A DNA stretch of 64,000 bases from Alkalicoccobacillus porphyridii (lineage in GTDB: Bacteria; Bacillota; Bacilli; Bacillales; Bacillaceae_D): NCBI RefSeq assembly GCF_007293315.1, contig NZ_VLXZ01000001.1:496001-560000 (forward strand). The letters run 5' to 3'. The notes under the pieces were generated by a model, which was not told where the DNA came from, ran no database searches, and worked only from the letters and a program-made list of their open reading frames with translations. This document shows, one piece after another, positions 36,043 to 43,737 of this stretch. Every line of letters starts with the position of its first letter. The first letter of the stretch is position 1. The position numbers and the translations under genes are program-made.

Positions 36043-36092
36043 CCTCCTAAATTTTACGCATCTCTTTCTACAAGTCTAACATGGTGTAGTGA

Positions 36093-37091
36093 TCACTTTC
36101 TTCTTATATTTAGTAAGTCCTTTATTGCAGCGGCGGCGGCTCCTGTAGGACTCGAGGCTCCTCCAGAAACAAACAAATCGCCCATTTCTTCTGTACGAAA
36201 GACAATCCCTTTATTGGTGCCTTTAACTATTGAAAGTAAATGATCCTTTTCTAATAGCTCAGGTTTAACCGAAAGAGAAAGCCGATTCTCGAGTTGCTCA
36301 GCTTTCGCCACAAGCCGAATAGTTTGATTTCGTTGCTTCGCCGTGGTGACCTCTTCCTCTTTAAGAGTCTCAATCCCCACAACCTCTACGTCTGAATACG
36401 ACCAGGCACCTATAAATAAACTATTTGCGAGAATAACTAGCTTGTTTGCACTATCAACACCGCACACGTCTAATGAAGGATCTGATTCTGCGATACCTTT
36501 GTTCTGTGCTTGCTGTAATGCTTCTCTATAAGTTTGATCGTCCATCATCTCTGTCAAAATATAATTACTCGTCCCATTAAGTACTGCCTCAAATCCAGTG
36601 ATGGTGCTACCAGCTAAACAATACTGCCCTACATCTAATGTAGGTAAAGCTGCTGCAACAGCACCACTATATTTAAGAACGCTTTGCTTGCTTAGTGTTA
36701 ATTCACTCAGTTCATGAAAGTGATGCACCAGTGCCCCTTTTGAAATCGTGACTACATCTAAACCATCTTGTAGCGCTTGTTTTATGTAGCTATAAGCAGG
36801 GTCTCCATCATTCATATTCGTAGGAGTTGCCTCTATTAATGCATCACCTTTAAATGTATAGGCGGATTGTAGATTAATTCCTTCTTGTTCAGCATATGCC
36901 CGTATACCTGACGAACCAGACCCCGCCTGTAGTAATTTTTCTAGATCCAGTCCGGCTTGATCTTCAAGTAACCCTTCCCGACCAATTATCCCGACAACTT
37001 GTAAAGTCAACGGATACCGGTCTTTATTTTTCAAAAGCAGCTCTATAAGTGCACGACTCACAGTTCCATATCCACTTATATAAAGTCTCAT
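36093..37091 (-). CDS. Homoserine dehydrogenase-like oxidoreductase without ACT domain
   Basis: A 332-residue NAD(P)-dependent dehydrogenase. The Rossmann start is LYISGYGTVSRALIELLL, the active-site Lys lies in VTISKGALVHH, and SGAVAAALPTLDV plus LNGTSNYILTEMM are the homoserine dehydrogenase signatures. It lacks the C-terminal ACT regulatory domain of the biosynthetic enzyme and is about 100 residues shorter. A GTG at 37097 is open, but GGGAGAG is better spaced from ATG 37091. It leads the ATC-cysteine gene pair on the same strand. In this context it may act on a sulfur amino-acid or on aspartate semialdehyde for methionine/threonine supply; this is not decidable here. Confidence 0.82.
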   Translation of the reverse strand: MRLYISGYGTVSRALIELLLKNKDRYPLTLQVVGIIGREGLLEDQAGLDLEKLLQAGSGSSGIRAYAEQEGINLQSAYTFKGDALIEATPTNMNDGDPAYSYIKQALQDGLDVVTISKGALVHHFHELSELTLSKQSVLKYSGAVAAALPTLDVGQYCLAGSTITGFEAVLNGTSNYILTEMMDDQTYREALQQAQNKGIAESDPSLDVCGVDSANKLVILANSLFIGAWSYSDVEVVGIETLKEEEVTTAKQRNQTIRLVAKAEQLENRLSLSVKPELLEKDHLLSIVKGTNKGIVFRTEEMGDLFVSGGASSPTGAAAAAIKDLLNIRRK

Positions 37092-37270
37092 TTGCACATC
37101 TCTCCCTCTTCCTTCATTTCACTCTATCATATAAAATGGTATCTTTGATTCCATGTAGCCCGTATTTCATTTAAAATGAAGGTGAGCTTATCATATTGCT
37201 TGAGATTTCATACATCATCATAGATGATAGATATAATACAGAGTTTACAATTCAAAAGGAGTAAATCATT

Positions 37271-38335
37271 ATGTCAACAACGGTTCCTTCTAACTCACTA
37301 CAGATTCTTCTTCGCGCAACAAAAGAAACCATTCCAAAAGCAAGGCAGCACTTAAAAGAGTGGAAACAGGTTGGAGAACAGATTCCTGATCAAGACATCC
37401 GTGACCAAGCAACCTGGACCATTAGTGATAAGACCTTCCACTGTGAAGGTGGCAGTATTCTTGGGCTACTTGCAGGCGACAAACAGGATGCATATATTCA
37501 ATTTATGGTCGCCTACCAAAGCATCTGTGATTATTTAGATACCCTATGTGATAAAAACGATGCCCATGATCAAGAAGACTTTCGTTCCATCCATCATGCG
37601 TTACTCGACAGCCTTAGTCCAGGCGAACCCTACTACGACTATTACGAGCACCGCCAACCCTTTTACGATGGCGGATACTTAAGACAATTAGTCACTACAT
37701 GTAGACAAACGATTGAGACATTCCCAGGCTTTAAGAACATGCAAGAGGATATGAAAGAAGTCGCTCAATTCTACATTGACTTCCAAGTCTATAAGCACGT
37801 CGAAAAAAGCCTACGAGAGCCACTACTCATGCATTTTTATGAAACTAACAAACATCACGCTCCAGACATGCGCTGGTACGAATTTGCCTGTGGCACAGCA
37901 TCGACACTTGGACTATACTGCCTTGCAGCCTATGCAGCAAAAAGTGTTCGCTCAAAAGAAGAGTCAACTCAAATTAAAGAAGCTTACTTCCCATGGCTAC
38001 AAGGCTTACACATCATGCTAGACTACTTTATCGACCAAGAAGAAGACCGCGCCGAAGACGAAATGAACTTCACCAGCTACTACGAAAGCCATGAAGACCT
38101 CATCAAACGCGTCTACTTCCTAGACCAAACCGCAACAAATAAATTAAAAGAACTACCGGATGCCTCTTTCCACCTTTTAATCAAACGAGGACTCTATGCC
38201 ATCTACCTCGCCGATTCCAAGGTAAAAGCACACCCACAAATGCAAAAAGACGCAAAGGCTCTTTTAAAACTCGGCGGACTACCTGCAAAATTTTTCTATT
38301 ATAATCGCTGGATGTTTAAGCGGAAAACAGAATAG
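37271..38335 (+). CDS. ytpB: Tetraprenyl-beta-curcumene synthase YtpB (DUF2600)
   Basis: A 354-residue all-helical terpene cyclase. Family knowledge: B. subtilis YtpB converts tetraprenyl diphosphate to tetraprenyl-beta-curcumene, the precursor of C35 sesquarterpenes of the spore or membrane. The acidic diphosphate-binding segment is SICDYLDTLCDKND (about 86-99), with DYFIDQEEDRAEDEMNF near 255-271 as the second metal site. Length and the C-terminal KFFYYNRWMFKRK match YtpB. The start follows AAAGGAG. In the second half the coding strand strongly prefers C at wobble positions (TTC, TAC, GAC, ATC), unlike neighbours. It is a single gene with its own terminator. Confidence 0.94.
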   Translation: MSTTVPSNSLQILLRATKETIPKARQHLKEWKQVGEQIPDQDIRDQATWTISDKTFHCEGGSILGLLAGDKQDAYIQFMVAYQSICDYLDTLCDKNDAHDQEDFRSIHHALLDSLSPGEPYYDYYEHRQPFYDGGYLRQLVTTCRQTIETFPGFKNMQEDMKEVAQFYIDFQVYKHVEKSLREPLLMHFYETNKHHAPDMRWYEFACGTASTLGLYCLAAYAAKSVRSKEESTQIKEAYFPWLQGLHIMLDYFIDQEEDRAEDEMNFTSYYESHEDLIKRVYFLDQTATNKLKELPDASFHLLIKRGLYAIYLADSKVKAHPQMQKDAKALLKLGGLPAKFFYYNRWMFKRKTE

Positions 38336-38341
38336 AATTGA

Positions 38342-38376
38342 AAAGAGAGCATCCCTTTTCGGGGTGCTCTCTTTTT
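38342..38376 (+). terminator. Terminator of ytpB
   Basis: AAGAGAGCATCCC and GGGGTGCTCTCTT arms are followed by TTTTT directly after the ytpB stop. Confidence 0.93.
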
Positions 38377-38460
38377 GCGTTTTGAAACAGGGATGGTGCT
38401 TAGTAGTGGGCGTGGCGACGCTGAGTAAGGTGATAGCGCGTATGCTCGTTTTCAGTCACC

Positions 38461-38660
38461 GATATCCGGTTCTCTTTCCCGATATCTGCTTCTCTTTCCC
38501 GATATCCAGTCCTCTTTCCCGATATCTGCTCCTCTTTCTCGATATCCGTTCCTCTTTCCCGATATCGCCGGCTCTTCCCCGATATCTGCTCCTCTTCCCC
38601 GATATCTGCTCCTCTTCCCCGATATCCGTTCCTCTTTCCCGATATCCGCTTCTCTTTTTT
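38461..38660. repeat. Tandem array of ten 20-bp units, each with GATATC
   Basis: Starting at 38461, every 20 bp the sequence begins GATATC and ends in a pyrimidine run (typically CTCTTTCCC or CTCTTCCCC). Units start at 38461, 38481, 38501 and so on to 38641 with no length variation; only four to six middle bases vary. The plus strand is almost pure pyrimidine outside GATATC. It is not coding (20 is not a multiple of 3 and no start is present). It lies between the ytpB and rok-like terminators, in the otherwise gene-free gap 38336-38758. Confidence 0.95.
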
Positions 38661-38714
38661 CTCGTTTTTTCCAGTATATTTACTAATTACAGTTTAAGTA
38701 AAAATAAAATAAAA

Positions 38715-38738
38715 CCCTCCCGCTATGTAGCGAAAGGG
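38715..38738 (-). terminator. Terminator of the rok-like gene
   Basis: CCCTTTCGCT and AGCGGGAGGG arms are followed by TTTTATTTTATTTTT on the minus strand, 20 bp after the stop. Confidence 0.8.
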
Positions 38739-38758
38739 CATCGTCTCATTTATTATGA

Positions 38759-39166
38759 TTAATCTTCTAGGGCCTCATATGCATATCGACCACGGTATGG
38801 TTTCGTAATGTGTTTATTTTCTTCTACGATTTTATTTAACATAACGTATAACGAGCTCTCATTATAAACGATATTATTTCGCTCGAGCTCTGCCCCTATT
38901 TCTTTTGCATTTAAAGAAAGAGTAGAGTTTTTTAGTGTTTTCACAATAAAGGGTTCAATAATATCTCGCTTAGCTCGGATAGGTCTTTGCTGTTCATTTG
39001 TTGGCTTGGGTGTCGTTTCAATGTAAGAATCTGAATCTCCCGTTTCTTCCATGGCATCTAGCTCTCTTAAGCGGTTGTAAATAACATTAAACTCTTCTGC
39101 GCTTGCTTTTCTTTCTTCATAAATTTGTTCCATTCGTTGTTTGAGTGCGTCTCGTTCTGTATACAA
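38759..39166 (-). CDS. rok: Rok-like nucleoid-associated transcriptional repressor
   Basis: A 135-residue protein resembling B. subtilis Rok, an AT-rich-DNA-binding xenogeneic silencer and repressor of comK. The N-terminal coiled coil TERDALKQRMEQIYEERKASAEEFNVIYNRLRELD parallels the Rok oligomerisation region. A Gln/Pro/Thr-rich linker follows, and the C-terminal winged helix ends KPYRGRYAYEAL, like the Rok ending KPYRGQYILEG. The frame is open to 39193, but AAAGGAGA nine bases before TTG 39166 gives a Rok-like MYTERDAL start. It is shorter than Rok (about 190) because the linker is shorter. AT-rich neighbours such as rap-phr could be targets. Confidence 0.8.
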   Translation of the reverse strand: MYTERDALKQRMEQIYEERKASAEEFNVIYNRLRELDAMEETGDSDSYIETTPKPTNEQQRPIRAKRDIIEPFIVKTLKNSTLSLNAKEIGAELERNNIVYNESSLYVMLNKIVEENKHITKPYRGRYAYEALED

Positions 39167-39275
39167 GTAATTCGTCTCCTTTCTCGTTCCCACTTATATT
39201 CTACAAAAAATATGCGTTACGCGTAAATATAAAATTTTAGAAAAATTATAGAAATTTCATCCAATATAATAAAAA

Positions 39276-39292
39276 CAGAGGCATAGCCTCTG
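39276..39292 (-). terminator. Terminator directly after yjfB
   Basis: CAGAGGC/GCCTCTG with a 3-nt loop is followed by TTTTTATT on the minus strand and abuts the yjfB stop. Confidence 0.85.
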
Positions 39293-39484
39293 CTAAACTT
39301 GAATATCAAAGTTCCGACCCAATTGAGGATGGGGACTAGGAGCTGACGACGTTGTCTCCATCAAATTCTGAATGGCTTTCCCCTGCTGCTCCGCTGTACC
39401 CATCGCTTGCTTCATAACAGCTACAGACACTTGCTGTTGCACATTAGCTTGACTCATGGCCATTGATAATAAAGCAATATCCAA
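39293..39484 (-). CDS. yjfB: YjfB-family putative motility protein
   Basis: A 63-residue protein. MDIALLSMAMSQANVQQQVSVAVMKQAMGTAEQQGKAIQNLME, followed by HPQLGRNFDIQV, matches the YjfB family (annotated as putative motility protein, often in the sigma-D regulon). It is helical and has no signal peptide. The start ATG 39484 lies 13 bp after the stop of the 159-residue unknown gene, so both form one transcript. Confidence 0.87.
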   Translation of the reverse strand: MDIALLSMAMSQANVQQQVSVAVMKQAMGTAEQQGKAIQNLMETTSSAPSPHPQLGRNFDIQV

Positions 39485-39497
39485 AACCCCCCCTCCT

Positions 39498-39977
39498 TCA
39501 GTTCGCTTTATTTACTACTTCAAAACCTTCATTTCGTTCGCTCACGATTAATTGTTGTCCTTTTTTAGAAACCGTCCATCCATCAGGTAAACCTGGGAGA
39601 TAACTCATCGCTGTTTCATTATATATAATTACATCATGGTACGAATCTCTCTTCAACTCATTTAACATTTTCTGTAACGCAAAGTGAATACCATTTGCTT
39701 CTACTAAAAATAAGGCTTTTTCCTCTTCAGATATCGCCTTCATCCGAATCTCATCCCGATGTTTATCAATAGTCACACAAAGACTAGAAAGGTAATCGCA
39801 AAATTCACTAAGAACGAGCTGAATAAACTCATCGCCATTCTTATACGCTTGTTCATTTCGAGAATACTTTCTAAGCAAGCTTGCAATTGTTTTAATAAAA
39901 TGAGTATGCCCTTTAGCAGCCGCTAAAGACTTGGTAATGGAAGAGGCATGGAATAAAGCATCTTCTCTACTAATCAT
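39498..39977 (-). CDS. Unknown protein co-transcribed with yjfB
   Basis: A 159-residue soluble, mostly helical protein, unrecognised. Residues 1-110 are amphipathic helices (KSLAAAKGHTHFIKTIASLLRKYSRNEQAYKNGDEFIQLVLSEF), and the last 45 residues (LPGLPDGWTVSKKGQQLIVSERNEGFEVV) look like a small beta unit. The helical part has the size of a flagellar or type III chaperone, and adjacency to yjfB would fit a motility-related role, but this is only inference. The start ATG 39977 follows AAGGGG. Confidence 0.65.
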   Translation of the reverse strand: MISREDALFHASSITKSLAAAKGHTHFIKTIASLLRKYSRNEQAYKNGDEFIQLVLSEFCDYLSSLCVTIDKHRDEIRMKAISEEEKALFLVEANGIHFALQKMLNELKRDSYHDVIIYNETAMSYLPGLPDGWTVSKKGQQLIVSERNEGFEVVNKAN

Positions 39978-40091
39978 CGTGAAAACCCCTTCAAATTTTT
40001 AAAAAGACTCCGTTTTACATATTAAGTCAAAATATCCGTTTCTACATACTATATCGTCTATTATTTATATAATTTGAAGGGCTGCGGGAAT

Positions 40092-40556
40092 CTATTGAAT
40101 GTCTTGCTCCTTAATATAGGGGATATATTTTGGGGTTTTTGCGTGAATAATTAAATGAGTGCTTAAATTAGGGTAAAGCTTTATTTGACTCAATTGACAT
40201 AGGGGCATCCATACAACACCTATTTGATAAGGATCTGGATTAGCAGGTAATTCAGGCTTTTGATCATCCATTATCCTGCATTTAAAAATAAATTGTAAAG
40301 AAGGACAATCTCCATAACGAGATTCATTTAGATGGGGTAAATATTCATAGACAAACGCCAACCCACCAACAATAACATCAACTGAAGCCTCCTCCTTCAA
40401 TTCACGTTTGAGCGCTTCGTCTAGTGATTCTTCGAAGTGAATACCTCCACCCGGAAGATTATAATGAAATCCACTTTCATCCTGATATTTAATCAGTAAA
40501 ATAGCATCGTCTTGAATAATAAACGCACCAGCTCGCACCCGAAAAGATGAAGACAT
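40092..40556 (-). CDS. Nudix hydrolase
   Basis: A 154-residue pyrophosphohydrolase. The Nudix box is GGGIHFEESLDEALKRELKEEASVDV (about 36-61), with the REL-x-EE metal-binding core intact; the usual final Gly-hydrophobic pair is replaced by ASV. The flanking sheet FRVRAGAFIIQDDAILLIKY and the C-terminal WMPLCQLSQIKLYP fit the fold. The start ATG 40556 follows AAGGGAG. Substrate unknown. Confidence 0.9.
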   Translation of the reverse strand: MSSSFRVRAGAFIIQDDAILLIKYQDESGFHYNLPGGGIHFEESLDEALKRELKEEASVDVIVGGLAFVYEYLPHLNESRYGDCPSLQFIFKCRIMDDQKPELPANPDPYQIGVVWMPLCQLSQIKLYPNLSTHLIIHAKTPKYIPYIKEQDIQ

Positions 40557-40645
40557 GTTTAATCTCCCTTGCTAATGAGTCTTTTTTTATATTAAATGGA
40601 ATGTAGTAAGGAGGCTCTTTTTAAAAGCTAAGCAGGTGTTACAGG

Positions 40646-40753
40646 GAGGCATTTGAAAAAATCGGCCAGCCAAAAGATACAGCAAGATTAATTGTCTTTA
40701 AGCTGGGCCTATTCAGAGTGAGTTACAGAAAAGGTATTCATTCTGAGGATTAA
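40646..40753 (+). pseudogene. C-terminal remnant of a short-chain dehydrogenase gene
   Basis: A plus-strand reading without start encodes EAFEKIGQPKDTARLIVF, which resembles the GRIGQPEDIA-x-x-x-x-F block near the C-terminus of SDR enzymes, followed by an unrelated tail and TAA. Upstream in-frame stops and the lack of a Rossmann N-terminus show it is a fragment. It may mark an old deletion or insertion next to the rap-phr cassette. Confidence 0.4.
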
Positions 40754-40778
40754 ATTTAGAAGCGAGGAATGACACTAA

Positions 40779-40895
40779 TTATTGATAATCACCTTTGTCA
40801 GATGGATAAAAAACATTTGTAGTATCAGTCCCACTTAAGCTTGTAACACTTACTAAACCTAATACTAAAAATGTAGCCAAAATAAATTTTTTCAT
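40779..40895 (-). CDS. phr: Phr-type signal peptide precursor (38 aa)
   Basis: MKKFILATFLVLGLVSVT begins a secretion signal, followed by a short polar tail that ends YPSDKGDYQ. The ATG at 40895 overlaps the rap stop as ATGA, and GGAGGAAATAC provides the ribosome site. Gene order, overlap, length and signal peptide are those of Phr pro-peptides, which are exported, trimmed to 5-6 residues and re-imported to inhibit the cognate Rap. The C-terminus lacks the usual basic residue-Asn/Gly-x-Thr type pentapeptide of B. subtilis Phr, so the mature signal cannot be assigned. Confidence 0.82.
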   Translation of the reverse strand: MKKFILATFLVLGLVSVTSLSGTDTTNVFYPSDKGDYQ

Positions 40896-41998
40896 TGTAT
40901 TTCCTCCAGTATTTTAATATTATTTGGCGTATGATGAGCCTTCTTAAGATACACAAAAGCATTGAAATAATCTTTGTTTTTTTCAAAGTAATCCGCAACT
41001 TCTTCTGACATCTCTGAAAATTCAAAAAATAATTCGTTCTCATATAACATTTCTAAACCTTCGTTAATAATCTCTATTCGATGTTCTTGATACAACCCTC
41101 TTGTTATATTTGCTTTAGCAATTTGTTCAATCATATTATACTCTAATGCTTTTTCTTCTGCTTGATCTAATATTTTTTTAGCTTTTTGATGTTGATCTAA
41201 TCGATAGAGAGTATTTGCCAAATTATATTTATTTCGAACTTCTGTTACAGTACCTTCAATCTCCGAAATACTTAAACTTTCAATTAAATAACTTTTAGCT
41301 TCTATTAATTTTTTCTGTCTTATTCTATTTAAAGCCAGTCCCCTTTTTACAATAATGTCTGTGTAAGGGTACAAATGTGACTTCTCAGTAATTTGATTAT
41401 AAATTTCTTCTGCTTTTTCATATTGATTTAATTCGGTAGCTATATAAGCCAGTATTAGATGCCCGTTTAAAATTTTCTCTTCATATTTCGATCCTGATTC
41501 ACTAAAAATCTCCATAGACTTCTTTGTGAATTTAACAGCACTAGTAAAATCATCTAATCTATAATGACAAAATCCATATATTCCATAGAACTCTCCCTTT
41601 TCATAAACATCATTGACATTATGAAGATAACGGGAAGCAATCTCAAATATTCTAACGGCTGATTTGAATCTAGATTTATATACCTCATACATAGCTGTCA
41701 TAAAGTAATACAAATATTTTAATCGTTCATCTGACGCTTCAGAATCAATCTTCATATTTTCTAACTCTTCGGGTGTAACTTCCATATTTAACTTTTTCAA
41801 CATAAATTCATGCCTAAGTTTTACAAGCTTATAATGAGTCCCAACTAACTTATGTTCTCTATGTTCTCGCATTTGTGATATTAACTCATCAACGTTCTTT
41901 TTACACTCTTCTGCTTGTTCAACATCATTTTCTACAATACAACTATACCATTCAACAAGCTTAGATCCGACCAACTCTGGTGCGACAAGCGTTTCCAT
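40892..41998 (-). CDS. rap: Rap-family TPR regulator (aspartyl phosphatase or transcription-factor antagonist)
   Basis: A 368-residue tetratricopeptide protein. An N-terminal three-helix bundle (VGSKLVEWYSCIVENDVEQAEE...) is followed by about seven TPR units, recognisable as YGFCHYRLDDFTSAVKFTKKS, LILAYIATELNQYEKAEEIY and YNLANTLYRLDQHQKAKKIL. Family knowledge: Rap proteins dephosphorylate Spo0F or bind ComA and are inhibited by Phr peptides. The gene is coupled to phr. I did not verify the Spo0F-phosphatase residues, so the target (Spo0F, ComA or other) is open. Low GC suits a mobile, variable cassette. Confidence 0.9.
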   Translation of the reverse strand: METLVAPELVGSKLVEWYSCIVENDVEQAEECKKNVDELISQMREHREHKLVGTHYKLVKLRHEFMLKKLNMEVTPEELENMKIDSEASDERLKYLYYFMTAMYEVYKSRFKSAVRIFEIASRYLHNVNDVYEKGEFYGIYGFCHYRLDDFTSAVKFTKKSMEIFSESGSKYEEKILNGHLILAYIATELNQYEKAEEIYNQITEKSHLYPYTDIIVKRGLALNRIRQKKLIEAKSYLIESLSISEIEGTVTEVRNKYNLANTLYRLDQHQKAKKILDQAEEKALEYNMIEQIAKANITRGLYQEHRIEIINEGLEMLYENELFFEFSEMSEEVADYFEKNKDYFNAFVYLKKAHHTPNNIKILEEIQ

Positions 41999-42151
41999 TC
42001 ATGTTCCTCCCTTCTTCTCAGATATTATATTAATATTCAGTTTACATTAATATACTTTTTATACGTTTCCCAATATTTCTTAATTATTATTAATTAATGT
42101 ACAGATCTTTATGTTTGAAAAAGATTTTTATAAGAAATTCGTAATTCCTGT

Positions 42152-42808
42152 CTATTTACTGAGGATTTTTATTTCTGATAAAACTTGATATAAGTCTGAA
42201 CAAGATGTATCAATATCAGGGTGTACTTGGGCTGGACCCATCAGAATCGTTTTCATTCCTAAAGTTTTAGATGGTACGATATCCTTAGTCAGACTGTCAC
42301 CTACAAAAATAGCTTGCTGTGGAGTTGCCTGTAAATTTCCCAACCCATGTAGAAATATGGATAGATCAGGCTTTTTTCGCCCAAAATCTTGCGAAGTCAC
42401 AATATTATCTACTAAATGTAAGATGCCCAATTCTTTTATATTCTCTCTTTGAAATGAATCGCGCCCATTTGTGATGATGCCAATTTTATACTGATTCCGC
42501 TTGAGAGTTTGTAAGCATTCAATTAGACCTGGAATGCCAATACAGGCAGCTGGAAAATGTTGATCTAGGTGCGCTACTAGGGGTGAAAGGAGGGTTCTGT
42601 CCATTAAAAAGGTATCTATTAATTTGCCATACACCGTCTCTTTAGATTGGACTTGATGATGTTGCTTCACAAATTCTATTACGAAGGGTTCAAGTTCCGT
42701 ATAGTCATGTAAGGAAAAGCTATCATATTGATGACGTGCAAATTGTTTTAAAGATAGGTCCTTATCTAACAGAGTTTGATCGAGATCAAATAAAATGGCG
42801 TTCCTCAT
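42152..42808 (-). CDS. HAD-superfamily hydrolase (YsbA/YjjG-like phosphatase)
   Basis: A 218-residue phosphatase. Motif I is AILFDLDQTLLDKD with nucleophile D9 and D11, motif II IGIITNGRDSFQ, motif III Lys in SQDFGRKKPDLSIF, and motif IV IFVGDSLTKDI. A helical cap lies at about 20-90. The frame is open to 42859 but GGGGGAGAG five bases before ATG 42808 fixes the start. It may dephosphorylate small metabolites such as nucleotides or sugar phosphates. Confidence 0.9.
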   Translation of the reverse strand: MRNAILFDLDQTLLDKDLSLKQFARHQYDSFSLHDYTELEPFVIEFVKQHHQVQSKETVYGKLIDTFLMDRTLLSPLVAHLDQHFPAACIGIPGLIECLQTLKRNQYKIGIITNGRDSFQRENIKELGILHLVDNIVTSQDFGRKKPDLSIFLHGLGNLQATPQQAIFVGDSLTKDIVPSKTLGMKTILMGPAQVHPDIDTSCSDLYQVLSEIKILSK

Positions 42809-42835
42809 ATATACTCTCCCCCTATCTGTAAGAAA

Positions 42836-42855
42836 AGGGCCCAATATTGGACCCT
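42836..42855 (-). terminator. Terminator of the MBL-fold lipoprotein gene
   Basis: AGGGTCCAATATTGGGCCCT is a near-perfect palindrome followed by TTTTCTT on the minus strand, directly after the stop. Confidence 0.8.
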
Positions 42856-42861
42856 CCACTT

Positions 42862-43737
42862 TTAATCATTGGCAGTATCCACTTCAAACGTTGTGCCATC
42901 CGTTCGTATGGTTATCGTGCCATCTTCTATTGTTCCAAATATCTCTGCTCCCGTAGCTTCTACTCGAGAGAGTGCCGTTGCGCCTGGGTGACCGTAGCTA
43001 TTTTTTTCACCAGCGGAGTAAACAGCTACTTCAGGCAAGACCTCATTCATAAAAAAATCATGGCTTGAGGTATTTGACCCGTGATGCCCCATATGATAGA
43101 TGTCTGCTGATAACGAGATGCCTGTATTAACCATTGCTTGTTCAGCTGGCCTTTCAGCGTCTCCGGTAAATAAGAAGCTGACATCACCGTAGTGCATAAT
43201 AAAGCTAATCGAATCGTTGTTTAAATTACCTGTTAATTCTTCACCAGGATTTAACACGTCAAACTGTAGCGCTCCAAATTGATAGGTTTCTCCTGCAATG
43301 GGTTCAACGACATTCGCATCTGATGCGAGAAGGGCGTCGACCAATCGTTCAAATACCTGAGAAGTCGTTTCATTTCCATCAATCCATACTTCTTCAGGAT
43401 TGTATTCTTCTACTATTAAGTCGCCATTTCCTATATGATCGGCATGAGGGTGTGTGAAAATAACTAGATCAAGAGAATCGATGGCTAATTCGTCTAGATG
43501 GTCGAAGATTACTCGTTGATCATGTCTGCCTGAGTCAATTAGCACCGTTGCCTCATCTGTCTGTACCAAAGTAGCATCGCCCTGACCAACGTCTAAGAAA
43601 GAAACAACGGTCTCTCCTTCAACCATTGAGTCTGCTCCCTTGGCTGAATCAAGCATAAACATTTGTTCTAGTTCACTGCATCCACTTATAACTAGTAAGC
43701 TCGCAGCGAGTAATAGCCCAACTAATTTTTTCTTCAT
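42862..43737 (-). CDS. ComEC-like metallo-beta-lactamase-fold lipoprotein
   Basis: A 291-residue extracellular lipoprotein. MKKKLVGLLLAASLLVISGC is a lipoprotein signal (lipobox VISGC). The mature part is the MBL domain of the ComEC C-terminal type: FLDVGQGDATLVQTD, then the metal motif FTHPHADHIGNGDL, FTGDAERPAE and YHMGHHGSNTSSH, ending near YSAGEKNSYGHPG. Such stand-alone proteins are predicted nucleases or phosphodiesterases on the cell surface. Length is normal for this group. Substrate unknown; extracellular DNA or nucleotide is possible. Confidence 0.9.
   Translation of the reverse strand: MKKKLVGLLLAASLLVISGCSELEQMFMLDSAKGADSMVEGETVVSFLDVGQGDATLVQTDEATVLIDSGRHDQRVIFDHLDELAIDSLDLVIFTHPHADHIGNGDLIVEEYNPEEVWIDGNETTSQVFERLVDALLASDANVVEPIAGETYQFGALQFDVLNPGEELTGNLNNDSISFIMHYGDVSFLFTGDAERPAEQAMVNTGISLSADIYHMGHHGSNTSSHDFFMNEVLPEVAVYSAGEKNSYGHPGATALSRVEATGAEIFGTIEDGTITIRTDGTTFEVDTAND

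Noticed and set aside
38461-38660. CRISPR array
   Set aside because: Units are 20 bp with only 4-6 variable bases, no spacers of typical length, and no cas genes nearby.
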